From Ganoderma boninense (taxonomy: Eukaryota > Basidiomycota > Agaricomycetes > Polyporales > Polyporaceae): a DNA stretch of 64,000 nucleotides. Of this stretch, positions 22,578-33,971 are shown piece after piece. Every line of letters begins with the position of its first letter. Position 1 is the first letter of the stretch. The notes beneath the pieces were generated by a model. The model saw only the letters and a list, made by a program, of their open reading frames with translations, did no database searches and was not told where the DNA came from. The position numbers and the translations under genes were made by a program. The stretch lies in NCBI GenBank assembly GCA_002900995.3, contig CM035313.1, positions 2,790,001 through 2,854,000 of the forward strand, read 5' to 3'.

Positions 22578-24360
22578 TCAGTCCACCTGAGCATCCCACG
22601 AAGCGAAGAGATCGCCAGAGCACGAAGTCCTCGACGCCGCTTGGTCCCTCAAGAACTGCACGTACTCGACCAGAAACTTGACCTGCTCATACGTTTCCAC
22701 AGCTTTCGCACTCCTGCGCCGCCGGACGACCGTAATGAGGCGTTCCACCAGGCGCATGATCTCCCCGTCGACTTGTTCGACTTTGGGAGCCTGATCGGCG
22801 CTGGTCTCTCGCGATGTGGGAGACCCAGCAGACGCGTCGTGGCCTACGGACAGAGGCGGACGCTCCGACATCCATCCGCAAAGCCCGAGCTTCAGCATCC
22901 AGCAGCATGCAATGAGGCCTGCGCGTCCCAGACCGCCCCGACAGTGCACGAGGATCGCATCCCCTCGGAGGGTGTAGGTTCCGATGAGCTTCGTCAAATG
23001 GGAGTCTAGGACCGCGGGGTCCATGGGAGCGAGGCCTTCAGGTATGGGTATTCTGTATCCGACATTAGCCATCGATTTAGATCGCAGCAAGACGTTGTGT
23101 GTACTCGCGCACCGTAGGACGTCGAGGCTGAGCTCGTTGGCGGTCTGGACATACTCCGTCCATGTCACGCCAAGAGTCTGCATCTCAGTATCGTCGAGAC
23201 AGCTGTTCAGAAGGGCTATCAGTTTCAAATTGAGTGTCCTGTTCCTGCAATGGATGGCATACCAGACGATGCACGCAGTACCTGCCCGCTTGATGCGCGA
23301 CAAGTCATACCGCAGATCCCTGCACACGGTGTTGCGTCCCCGTACGGGGCCGTCCAGCCTCACTGAGCACCGAAGGTGTCAGAGTGGCGGATCGGCGTTA
23401 ATGGTCATGGAAATTACCTTTCTTCCCAGGACATGATGACATGTAGAGGTTCCCCAAGACCCTCGAACCTCCGTCCGTCGGTTCCGATGGAACGGCGGGA
23501 ACGGACACGCTGATAGCGGAAATATGTCGAAGAAGAGGAAGAGTGGGGTTTAGGGGGAGCGGATGTGGATGATGATGGTTTCTGTCGAAATGCCATGACT
23601 TCCTCGCAATCATAGGACGGTCAGAGGTGACAGCCACCTACCGCTCAGTCTCCGGCTTCGGCCGCCCTCCTGCCAGCGTCGGCGACGACGAGTTGCGCAC
23701 GACTTTTGGACGCTGCAAAATGGTCTCATCCATACTGCCGCGAGTTGGTACGATGAGAGAAACGGGTCTGGGCCGCTTTTTGTACGTTGTTTGCGGTGAC
23801 TCGTCGCCGCCACTCTTCAAGCCGCGCCTTACGGTCGGGTGGACCCAGAATAGGCTGGAAAGTTTCAGCGACTTCGCGATAGATAGAGCGGGAGAGGACT
23901 GTGGGATGACGAGAGGAGCGATGAAAGGTGGCACCACCGGCGGGGACGTGAGTTTGGGTGGTTTCGGCGGCCCAACGTCGGACAATGGGATGGGTGTGGA
24001 GACCATACAATGGAGAAGGCGCGAAGACGGAACATTGAACACAACCGGCGACGTCTCCGCAGGGCGATGCAAGCGAGAGGATATAGTTGACACTAGTTCG
24101 GGCGGAATAATGGTGGATATGCTTGGTCGCATGAGCGCGGATAACAGCAAATAACAAGTTTCGCCGACTCACACTATGGGATGGGTCTCTGACGTCTGCC
24201 AATGCGGTGGTGGCTTGATTATGGCGGGCCGATCGTCCCCAGTCGGGGGAAGGCTGATCGACGACGAAATGGCCGCAGATAGTTGTTCCCGAAGGTCTAC
24301 CACGGATGAACGTCCTGACGCGCTAGTTGGCACGGGGTCACCATCGCTGCCCCGCGACAT
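22578..24360 (-). CDS. CDKN3/KAP-like protein phosphatase
   Basis: The catalytic exon carries the cysteine-phosphatase signature HCRGGLGRAG (H-C-x5-R), preceded by a hydrophobic strand. It follows an exon with VLGNLYMSSCPGKK and DLRYDLSRIKRAGTACIV, which align in order with the CDKN3/KAP family (dual-specificity phosphatases acting on CDK T-loops). Upstream exons encode a long Ser/Pro-rich disordered region (IIPPELVSTISSRLHRP; KPPKLTSPPVVPPFI). The start is uncertain: I placed it at a Met (MSRGSDGDPVPTS) at 24360, but a basic stretch just upstream (KRPRKLSVKRTS) could be coding. In the general-acid loop the residue aligning with the usual Asp (PIADG in KAP) reads PIPEG, that is Glu. Intron phases of the N-terminal exons were not fully resolved. 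Confidence 0.7.
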
Positions 24361-25274
24361 GCAAGTCGAGGTCCGTTTGACAGACAGCTTTCGAGGCCGC
24401 TTGTGTGGCCACCAGGCCTGTTGTTCTGCACATCGCGTTTGATGTGTCCGCATCTCCAAATAGTGGTCTGGCATTTGTACCGAATACGGCACGTATGCTA
24501 GAGGACAACCTGTGCGCGGATATTCATCTGCACGAACGCAGTCACGATTCACGACATGCAGACACACCTTTGGCACCGAACTTCGTACAATTGTATTCGC
24601 TGACGTGGTGTTGGGACGCAAGAGGGCCGAGCTTCGGAAAACGGACAGGGATGTGTCACTCTTGCTTTGAGATCGGACTTGGTCATGACAGCCGTACCTG
24701 TGAGATGAGGGCATCTTCGTGCGGCGTTGTGTTGGGATTCAAGGGTCGTGGTTTTGATGTCGGTGTGTAACTGGGCAGAGGCTCAGATGCAGTGCGGGAA
24801 ATTCTGCGAGGAGCGGAGGAGCTGGGTATGGGACGCGGTTCGAGGACGGTGGCCACCATGAGCGGCGGGGAGGACTGGTGGTCGGGAAAGAGAGAGAGGC
24901 ATGCTCGCTAAGTGCTCTGGATAAACGACGACAGACATGGACGCGGTTGTTGATTGATAGAGACGTCCGAGGGCGTCAGCGCCCGTCTGATGAAATGATC
25001 TGCCAAGCCTTCCTCGGTGATCGTTCGGTGGTCGTTATGTTGTCGACCGCGCTTAGCCCTTGCAGTAATCTGAGTTTGAAAAGCGACTAGACCGCTCCAC
25101 TCGCCCTCTGTGCGCCCGTGGGCGGTACCCGCGCTCGTTGCCTTCTGCCTCGTCGTCGCTTGGACCGTCGTCGCCGACGTTGCTCCCCCCACATTCCTTC
25201 CCGCCGACCCCCGAGCCCTCCCTTACGCTGTCTCTCTCTTTCTTTGTCTGTTCATTCCTTTCCTCCCCTTGAGC
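24361..25274. promoter_or_regulatory. Divergent intergenic region, phosphatase / chitin synthase
   Basis: Up to 0.9 kb between the probable starts. It carries the chitin synthase promoter and probably the first, unresolved exon of the phosphatase gene. A C/T-rich tract lies just before the chitin synthase ATG. Confidence 0.4.
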
Positions 25275-28200
25275 ATGTCTGCTCGTCCCAAGTACGACCC
25301 TTCCGACGTCCCCATCCCAACCTCGAGACCCCTTCAACCCTCGGCCACCACTGTCCGCCGTGCGAAGACACTCGTCCGCCCAGAGCGTACCGTAGCTCCT
25401 GCTCCGCTCATCAATGCATCCCATACCCCGGCTGGCACTCAAGCTAGCACGTCTGATGGGCCTCCCCTCGACGCCTGGCGCATATTCTCCCGCATAGTGT
25501 CCGTCTGGGCACCTGACTTCCTCCTCGAATCCCTAGGAGGTCTCCGAGACAAGCAGAAACGCCAAGCATGGCGGGAAAAGATCGCCCTCTGCTTCATCAT
25601 CCTCATCCTCTGCGGTGTCGTTGGCTTCCTTACCGTCGGCTTTCAGAAGGCCCTATGTCCCGACACCGTGCAGGTCGTTGGCAAGTTCGCGCCCAAGGGG
25701 TCTGTTGGAGGAGTGTTGGGAGTGCAAGGCTGGCAGATGAACATCACCAAGTTTCCTGCTGCTCAGGGTATCAACTTCACCGATCTTCTCAAATCACCCG
25801 GTCAGGACATCACTACTCTCTTCCAACGCAACGCGAGCCAGTATCCGTCTTGCAGCGGTCTTACCTTTCGCGCCGCCGCCGAGGCACCCTGCCCTCAGGC
25901 GGACAAGTGTCCTCTCGGCCAACTCAGCGCTACCACCTTCCAGAAGGATGGTTTCCTCAACACTACTCTGATCGTTGGTTACGATTGGGACCAGGTCGCG
26001 GCTTTGCAAAACTACTTCGTCATCGACGGTGCAGTACTCAATATGAACTCGTACATGGCCCTTCACCCCACAGCCATCCCTTCCGATAATCTCGACGCCG
26101 CCATCCGGACAGTTCTGAAGACCATGTCCGGAGACTCTGGACGTGATGCAACACGTCTGTTCTACTACCGCTCCGAACTTCGTGCTGCCGTTCCTTGCCT
26201 GATCGAGCGGTACTACGCCGGGAATATCGACAAGGTGACGCCAGGATGTGCGGTGTCTCAGCTGGTGCTGTACGCCGGCCTCATTGTCGTCCTGAGCCTC
26301 GTCCTGGTGCGCTTTGTCATGGCGTGTGTCTTCAACTGGTTCATGTCCTCCCGTCTCGCTGGCCCTCCCGATTCGCTCACGCTGAACCGCTCCGCGATCA
26401 GTCCGGCTGTCATGCCTGAAGGCGCCAACGTCTCGATTGACAACCCGAACGGTACAGCGCCATGGGCTGGTCCGGGCGGGGCGAAGCGCCTCATGAAGCC
26501 CGCCGGCAAGGGTGCGCGGTCCATGGTGTCCTCGAGTTCCACGCTCGTCACCAATCGAGACAGCGGTGCGGCTGCGCCCATCATGAGCCTCGCTCAGATA
26601 GGTGCCGAGCTCTTCGCGGTCTGTCTCGTTACGTGTTACTCCGAAGGCGAGGAGTCGCTTCGGACGACGCTCGACTCGATCTCGCTCACGTCGTACGCCG
26701 ACCAGCGGAAACTCTTGTTTGTGGTCGCGGATGGTATGATCACCGGAGCGGGAGAGAAGCGGAGCACGCCCGACATTTGCGTCAGTCTGTTGGAGGCGGA
26801 CCCACGGTTTGGAAACCCGGTGCCAATGAGCTACGCTGCCGTCGGATCGGGATCAAAGAGCGAGAACAGAGCCATGGTGTACGCTGGGCACTACAGTGAG
26901 TCTTCTGCATGCTTCATGTCGCGCATGCCGTCTTGACGCTCGGACGTTCGCATAGCCGTCGCTGGTCGACGGACGCCCACTGTCATCATCGTGAAGTGTG
27001 GAACGGAACAGGAGGCAGCTACAGACAAGAAACCTGGCAACCGAGGCAAGCGCGATAGTCAGTTGATCCTCATGAACTTCTTCTCTCGCGTCACCTACAA
27101 CGATCGCATGAGCCCCCTTGATTTCGACCTCTTCCGCAAGATTCATGTCCTCATGGGCGTTACGCCTGATTTCTTCGAAGTTTGTCTCATGGTGAGTTTT
27201 GTTACATCTTCTATATGGGCACATCACAAACAATCTCTTCAGGTCGATGCCGATACGAAAGTGTACCCCGATTCCCTCAAGTACCTCGTCAACTGTATGC
27301 ATCATGATCAGATGATCATGGGTGTCTGCGGCGAGACACGTATAGCGAACAAGCGACAGTCATGGGTTACGGCTATCCAAGTCTTCGAATACTTCATCTC
27401 CCACCATAACGCCAAGGCCTTCGAGTCCGTATTCGGTGGTGTGTCCTGTCTCCCCGGATGTTTCTCAATGTTCCGGTTGAAGGCTCGCAAGTCTTCTGGC
27501 GACGACTGGGTTCCCCTCATCATCAAGCCCGAGATCGTCAAGGAGTACAGCCAGTCCGTCGTGACTACACTTCACGAGAAGAACCTGCTATTGCTCGGGG
27601 AAGATCGCTTCCTCACCACGGTCCTCCTCCGCACATTCCCCAACCGCAAGATGATGTTCCTTCCTCAGGCGAAGTGCAGAACTGTCGTCCCTGATACGTT
27701 TAGCGTCCTCCTTTCGCAGCGTCGTCGATGGATCAACTCCACGATCCACAACCTGATGGAACTCGTCCTCGTTCGCAACCTCTGCGGGACATTCTGCTTC
27801 AGCATGCAGTTCGTCGTCTTCATGGACCTCGTTGGCACAGTCGTCCTTCCCATCGCCATTTCTCTGACGTACATGCTCATCGTTGGCATGATCCTCTCTC
27901 CCCCACATGATTTCGAAGAAGCCATCCCCCTCGTCCTTCTTATCGCCGTCCTGGGTCTCCCTGCCGTCCTTATCCTCATCACGACACGCAAGGTCGTATA
28001 TATCTTCTGGATGTTAATCTACTTGGCGGCGCTACCAGTGTGGAACTTCGTCCTTCCCGTCTATGCTTTCTGGCACTTCGATGACTTCTCCTGGGGTGAA
28101 ACCCGGTACGTGTCCACTGACGATAGCTTGCTCATGTCTCTGACTGTTCTTCGCACTACAGGAAAGTCGAAGGTGAAAGTAAGGGCGAAGCTCATGGAGA

Positions 28201-28858
28201 AGGTGCTGCGGTCGTTGGCGCCGCCAGTGTTCCCATGCGACGCTGGGAAGACTGGGAACGTTCACGGCTCCGCAAGATCCGTCGAGAGGAGAAGAGGAGG
28301 AGAGAGTTCGAACGGATGCACGGTGCCTACATCGGATCGAACGGCGAGCTTACAGCTCGCAGTGAGGTCTTCAGCCAATACGACGGGTCCGACACGTTCT
28401 CGGTGGCCTCGTCCGACGACGACCATTGGGGCGCACAGATCGGTGGCTACAACGAGAATAGCACCCAATATCCTCCTCCGCCGATCGGCCTCATGCCTCA
28501 TGCACTGGAGAGCGCAGAAACCATCGCAGGGACTGATCTGGAGGCGATGCTTGAGGTTGGGTTTGACGGACGGATGTCTCCCGCGCGGGCGAGAGGCCAC
28601 GACACACGATATCAACTATCCGATCGGGGGCCAAACGGTTACACGCCGTTGTCGAGATCGACCTCTCCGGGCTCAACAACGCCGACGTCAGCCCCATTAC
28701 TGCAGCCTATGTCGCCTTCGACGCCCATGGGCGTCGGTGCGGTGAGCTCTGGCGTTGGGGGTGAGTGGAAGACACATGCGAAGAAGCGTAGTGGCGGACG
28801 TTCTGGTGGGCAAGAGTACGGGCCGTTGGGGCCATTGGACCCTGGTTCGAAGTTCTAA
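25275..28858 (+). CDS. Class IV chitin synthase
   Basis: Four exons (introns 26896-26955, 27192-27242, 28106-28161) give 1138 aa in frame. An N-terminal disordered part ([11 protein letters not shown]) precedes a first membrane helix ([19 protein letters not shown]), a long extracytoplasmic region and another helix ([19 protein letters not shown]). The GT2 catalytic core shows [61 protein letters not shown] and [13 protein letters not shown], the last typical of class IV (yeast Chs3) enzymes. Several C-terminal helices follow. These enzymes polymerise UDP-GlcNAc into chitin at the plasma membrane. The start at 25275 is preferred over an upstream in-frame ATG at 25110, which would add an odd hydrophobic leader. 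The cytoplasmic tail of about 240 aa starts with a highly charged Arg/Lys/Glu segment and ends Ser/Thr/Gly-rich. Confidence 0.95.
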
Positions 28859-29783
28859 TGCCCCGCAGTTGTTGCATTGACACGAAAGGACAGTTCGCCT
28901 CCACCTGCTGTTTTATTAGTCTATACCCACTCAACCCATACTCGTCGCCGCCACGCATTGCCTCACGCGCCCACTACCTCAATCAAGTACCCCCGCGTTA
29001 AGAACTCTAGCTCTATTTTCGTAATAGCTCTGCCCCGTATACGTACGTACGCCTTTAGCCATCACCCCTCCCACCTGGCACCATCCCGCGCCCTCCCATC
29101 GTCCTCGACGCGCACCCCCACGCCCATTTCCCCTCGCCATATTGCCTCTCTCTATGACGCTACCACCACCGCCACTACTTGCCGTTGTCTCATTTCCACT
29201 TGTCACGCCACACGTTCTTCGCATTGCATCATGAGTCGCCTCGCTGTCCTCCAACTTCTCGACTTTCGGCCTGTCTTTGCTGCACTACTCGATATATAGC
29301 TACTTCTTCTTCTTCTTCCAATTCATAGAGCATCCCTGTGCACTGTATGTATGAGGGCAGCGTTGACGTTTACATCGATGGAATACGGAAATACACACTG
29401 GAGCTCGCAGACCGCGCGACCGCGCGTTTCTCGACATCTTCAAACTCATGTCTATCGCGACGCCTGCGGCATGGATCGGATTGCTGCTATTCTCCTAAGT
29501 ATCTTCGTTATCCTACGCCTACTGATCACAGGTAACCCTTCTTCGATGAACCCACCCTCGGCCATAACTTGAATGGCAACATCGGAGACTGCGAATTCTA
29601 CTTACCTTTCTGCTTACAAGTTACTTATTTGAAGTTACTCTTCGGGCGCTGTATGTCATGTGACGCATTAGGGCAGGCTGAACCGTGTTGACGCTGTTGT
29701 GCTCTGGGTCGACTCGGACGCGTCCAACTTCTTCCATCCCATTTCCCTCATCGTCCCACTAGCTGCGCTCCGCATCTTACACG
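28859..29783. other. Intergenic region
   Basis: About 0.9 kb holding the chitin synthase 3' UTR and the promoter of the next gene. C/A-rich (29.0-29.3 kb) with a TACGTACGTACG run near 29.04 kb. No gene recognised. Confidence 0.4.
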
Positions 29784-31637
29784 ATGGCGAGCCTCGTTGA
29801 CCATGTTGACCGAATCTCTGCGCTTGCCTCCTCCATCCGCGCATCCGCCGCACGAACCTCTAACACCAATATCGCCGGCCCATTCACGCGCGCAATATTG
29901 GAGACCCCGCTCGGTGATCTCATCCGCGACATTGATCCCGCGGAGATCGGTCTCTTCACCTTGGTGCAACCACAACAACCGGCCGTCGCGGAAGCGGACA
30001 CGGGGAATGTGGAAATCGGGCGAGTCGAGTTCTTGGGCGCCACACCGCTGCGCAAGCCGCCATCCTCGAAATATGCCACACGAGACGGCATGCGCGCACC
30101 GAGAGAACACGAGCCTGAAGTGTATGCCAACGCTGCGCTGAAGTATTTGGAACGTTAGTGAGTATATGCGCTGGATATCAGACGCGAATCGCTCAAGCGA
30201 GTAGCCAATCAATTCGACCCATGCCCCGAGCATCTGAGCAAGCTCTTCAGATCACCGAGCGTTTGCAGGAAGTCCGGGAGAGCATTCAGAGTCTGAGCGA
30301 GCAGCTGAAACAAGTGAGTTCTATGCACCACTCGTAGACATTGTCCAACCATTAAGCCCAGCATTCGGATGCAGACGCAGCGCCCCCACCTCTGTCACCC
30401 AAGTCAGCTGTCAAGAAAGAGGAGCGGCAGATCAGTGATCTGCAGTCTCAGATTCAGTATCTGAAAGAACGCGTGAGCTTTGTCTGCTTGTCCTCTCCTT
30501 TCGCATATATGTTTACAGTTTGACAGAAGGAAGAGTTGGCGAAGAAACCTCGGATCCCTCTAAAGGGTAAACGTGAAGCCAAACCTCCCCCTACGGTTCC
30601 GTCGGTCGAGGCGCCTGATGAACGTGAAGAGACGTTCTGGAACACCCCTGGAGCTGCGGCTCGCACTCTTCATTTCACAGGAGACTCCCTTCTTGACGAA
30701 GAAGTTGATTTAGGAGATGTATCCACGACATCGTTTGGCACCCCAGTCGTCCGCCAGAAGAAGATCCCCAGCATACAAATCGAGGCGCAGGTGGTCGAGC
30801 GCGAGGTTGAAGAACCAGGTGACGGTGACGACGCCGAAGAAGAGGACGAGGTCGATGACGTGCTCGGTGAAGTAGCTGAAACAGCGGAGCCGACTGTGAC
30901 GTTTGAGAAGCTAGGGATGTCGGATTACCAAAGGAGTAGCCCACCCGAGCCAAGTCCAGAGCCCAAGGAAGTGGAGGCAGGACCTCCTTCCCCGCAAGAC
31001 GTTGAGCCGCCCATGCCTGCGACACCACATCAACGCCATAAAGTTAAGGTCACGACCGAGATGGAACGTATCGCAGTAAGCCATGGACTTCTATTCTTGG
31101 ACTTGCATGGTATTGACAATGTGACTGTAGGAGAAGATATGGGCTACCGTCGGGGAGGTCATCATGCCTGGTCATCCGTTCGACGCTCTGGGCAAGAGCA
31201 CCAACAAGAGCAAGCCTCCACGTGCCAAGGAAACCATGTGTGTTTCGTTCGGCGATTCTCAGGTCAATATGTATTGACCGTGCACGCGTAGGGCATACCT
31301 CAGGGAACTGTCCGCTCGCAGTCCGACACCTTCCTCCCCTTCAGCGTCCAGCTTCTCTTCCTTCTCTGCACCTTCCGGCCCCAGCTCGGCACTTACCGCC
31401 CAGCAAGTTCTCACCGCCTACATGCTTCTGTCACTCCTCGGCGCTCCGTCGCAAGCACTGACCCTCCGTGCATTGAAGGAAGCACTTACTGAGAAAGCTT
31501 CTAGCGTTGGCGCGAGTACTGGCGTCGGGTTGATCGGAGGGAGCGCCGTAACGAAGCCCTTGTACGGGTGTGTCGCTAAGCGATTGTTGAAGATCGAACG
31601 TGGCGCTGGAGAGCAGCTGGTGAAGTTTGACTTGTAG
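29784..31637 (+). CDS. Probable DASH complex subunit Spc34-like protein
   Basis: The N-terminus (MASLVDHVDRISALASSIRA, then FTRAILETPLGDLIRD and EIGLFTL) recalls the Spc34 start, in which a short helix precedes a PP-x-x-F-x-x-A-L-L / LIRDTE-x-x-E-x-x-LF pattern. After small introns follow YQSIRPMPRASEQALQI, a coiled coil (ERLQEVRESIQSLSEQLKQ) and a second coil (ERQISDLQSQIQYLKER). An acidic linker (GDGDDAEEEDEVDD) comes next, then a conserved-looking C-terminal domain (LTAYMLLSLLGAPSQALTL, KRLLKIERGAGEQLVKFDL). DASH/Dam1 couples kinetochores to microtubule ends. The block FWNTPGAAARTLHFTGDSL is distinctive, and I cannot place it in yeast Spc34. Five or six exons. The assignment rests on pattern recall and could be wrong; a generic coiled-coil protein is the alternative. 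Confidence 0.5.
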
Positions 31638-32358
31638 TGTATCTCCTAGTGTCTGTAAGGTGACTGGTAAGCATGCATATTGATCCGAACGTTTCTGGCA
31701 ATGACGTCTTCATCTCCAGTCATGTGGCGGCATTGTACGTGACTCTGATCTCCGTCGGCGTCCGCGGTTGATTGAGCATCCGACACCAGAACTTAACGGC
31801 ATACCATACCCTCCGTGGTCACGTTAGAAAGGACGCATCGCAGCAGCTGGGGCATGTCATCGAACCTCACGCGACACTCGTCCCGTGTGCAATGGCGATA
31901 ACAGCAGGAGCCACCGAATGACACATTTGTCGTAGGCGCAAGTAAATTGAACCTTACCGCTAGCTGATAGCTTCTTGTAAATGTGCGGATGAAGTCTACC
32001 GTGGGAGGTGGTACGTCCATGCTTCTTTCCTATCTGTTCGTACTCGCCCAACTGACGGCCTCTTGAGCTGTCCGGCGGACCGTCGTGCCACCTTTATGTC
32101 ATTTTACTATACAGCCAGAAGCTGCGGCTCCTAGCGGACCCAGGGAGCAGGTACATCTTCTTAGCGCAAGCAGGTACGCAGGTTCCGACTGTTTTGCGAA
32201 TCTGTTGAGGGGAGAACGTGGCACGACTCAAGTCAGCGGAAGAGTCGCTTGCGTCGGCAAACCGCTCGCGCGTCGGGCCGCTAACAGCGGGTCCATTCCC
32301 GCCCGGCGACGGACCGCCGTCCCGGGCCGGCCCAATCGACCCCTCATAAGGTGCCAGG
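31638..32358. other. Intergenic region
   Basis: About 0.7 kb between two plus-strand genes. It contains short frames on both strands with no recognisable product; the promoter of the aldolase-family gene must lie here. Confidence 0.4.
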
Positions 32359-32403
32359 ATGGTACCTCGCAAGTCCTCTAACCGCCCTCACTACCATCCA
32401 ACC

Positions 32404-33971
32404 ATGTCCCCGTCCGCTGCAGTCAACGGCCACTCTCTCAACGGCTCGAGCCATTCGCACGTGAATGGAACCAATGGGACCAACAAGATCTCTCGTCCAC
32501 TGACGGCTGGGATCTGGGCCCCCATCCCGACCTTCTTCTTCCCTGAGACTGAGGACATCGGTAAGTTTTCGCGCATGTTCATGTGTCCTATACCTGGGTT
32601 GCTTATACACACCCCTCGTAGATGTTCCAACGTTCACTGCTCACATCTTGCGCCTCGCGAAGGCTGGCGTCCGGCCCCTCCTTGCAGGCTCAATGGGCGA
32701 AGCCCATCATCTCTCCCACAGTGAGCGTGTTGTCCTTATCAAGGCGGCTAGGCAAGCTCTCGATGAAGCTGGGTTGGTATCGGTGCCCATCGTTGCTGGC
32801 ACCGGTGCTGGCTCTACGCGCGAGACGATTGAGCTCTGCAAGGAGGCCGCGGAGGCCGGCGCGGATTACACCATCGTCATCATTAGTGGCTACTTTGCGG
32901 GCGCGCTCGCCAACAACAGAAAGGCACTCAAGGCGTTTTGGACGGAGGTCGCGGCGAAGAGCCCCATCCCGGTCATAATCTATAACTGTGCGTTGTCCTT
33001 CCCACCTTCACTGCTCCATCGGGCAGTCGGTCTCTTTATGTGAAAGCCTCCTTTTGTGCTAGTTACCCTTTCTTTCCATTGCCTCCGCTTCGAACCTTTC
33101 TGCTCGTCCTGCTATAGCCCCCGACGCGTCTTCGGGTTCGAGATGGATACTGATACTGACACGGATCATTGGCGGCAGATCCTGGGGCATGCGGAGGAAT
33201 TGACCTTGACTCGGACCTCATCACTGAACTCGCAACGGAGTGCCCGAATTTGTGTGGAGTCAAGCTCACGTGGGTATTAATGCCGTTCTGCGCATTTTGT
33301 TCTGCAGCTGACTGTTCGCGCATGGCTGGCACGCCTGCTTTGTAATGCATACAGGTGCGGGAACGTCGGGAAGCTCACTCGTATCACCTCCACGGTGTCG
33401 GAGGTATCATTCGCTGAACAACATCCGCGTCAGAATCCCGACGCGCCGTTCTTGGTCCTGGGAGGGTTCATCGACTTCTTGCTGCCAACCACCTACGTGA
33501 AGGCGCATGGTGCAATCACGGGCCTGGCCAACGTCGCTCCTGTATGTCCGTCGTCCTCTTACCACAGACCCCTTGCCCTTCTGCGTCTGCGCTTCATTCG
33601 CACTAACTTAATTTGCCTTCTCTCGTGGCATTCCCGATTGCATTTCATCGTCGATACGCCACACCTCGCAACTCAAACAGAACGCCATCCAGAAGCTCTT
33701 CGAGCTTTCCGAGGCGGCAGCGAAGGATCCCTCCCTTCTGCCAGAGGCGCAGCGCCTGCAGGGCATCATCGCCCGGGCCGACTTTACGATCGCCAAGGCG
33801 AGCATCGCCGGCACGAAGGCGTTGCTGGAGAAACTTTACGGCTACGGCGGGCTGACGCGCCGACCCCTTCCGCCCATCGAACCCGAGGCTGCGGCTGCCC
33901 TCTGGGAGCACCCCCATACCCAGGACGTTGTGCGTGTCGAGCGCGAGCTGAGCGGGAAGGTGGTTGCCTAG
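32404..33971 (+). CDS. DHDPS/KDG-aldolase (DapA) family enzyme
   Basis: The order is classic for the DHDPS-like TIM-barrel aldolase superfamily: GIWAPIPTFFFPETEDI, a substrate loop (LAGSMGEAHHLSHSERVVL), IVAGTGAGSTRETIELCKEA, GADYTIVIISGYFAG, the PVIIYN strand with the catalytic Tyr, and CGVKLTCGNVGK with the Schiff-base Lys. The C-terminal helical part ends SGKVVA. Members of this family in fungi act as 4-hydroxy-2-oxoglutarate, 2-keto-3-deoxy-sugar-acid or lysine-type aldolases; which substrate applies here cannot be read. I start at MSPSAAVNGHS (32404); an in-frame ATG at 32359 would add 15 residues. An 18-nt microexon (33118-33135) between a 130-nt and a 61-nt intron is needed to keep the frame (SPDASSG to IDLDSDLI). 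Confidence 0.85.
33118..33135 (+). other. 18-nt microexon within the aldolase-family gene
   Basis: After the Tyr-Asn strand the preceding exon ends with one base (T) at 32987. Joining it directly to the exon at 33197 creates a stop codon. Inserting 33118-33135, which has an AG before it and GT after it, restores the frame and gives SPDASSG, continuing to IDLDSDL. Confidence 0.75.

Noticed and set aside
25110..25274. Upstream in-frame start for the chitin synthase
   Set aside because: It would add a hydrophobic leader before the normal disordered N-terminus; the C/T-rich tract there fits a 5' UTR better.
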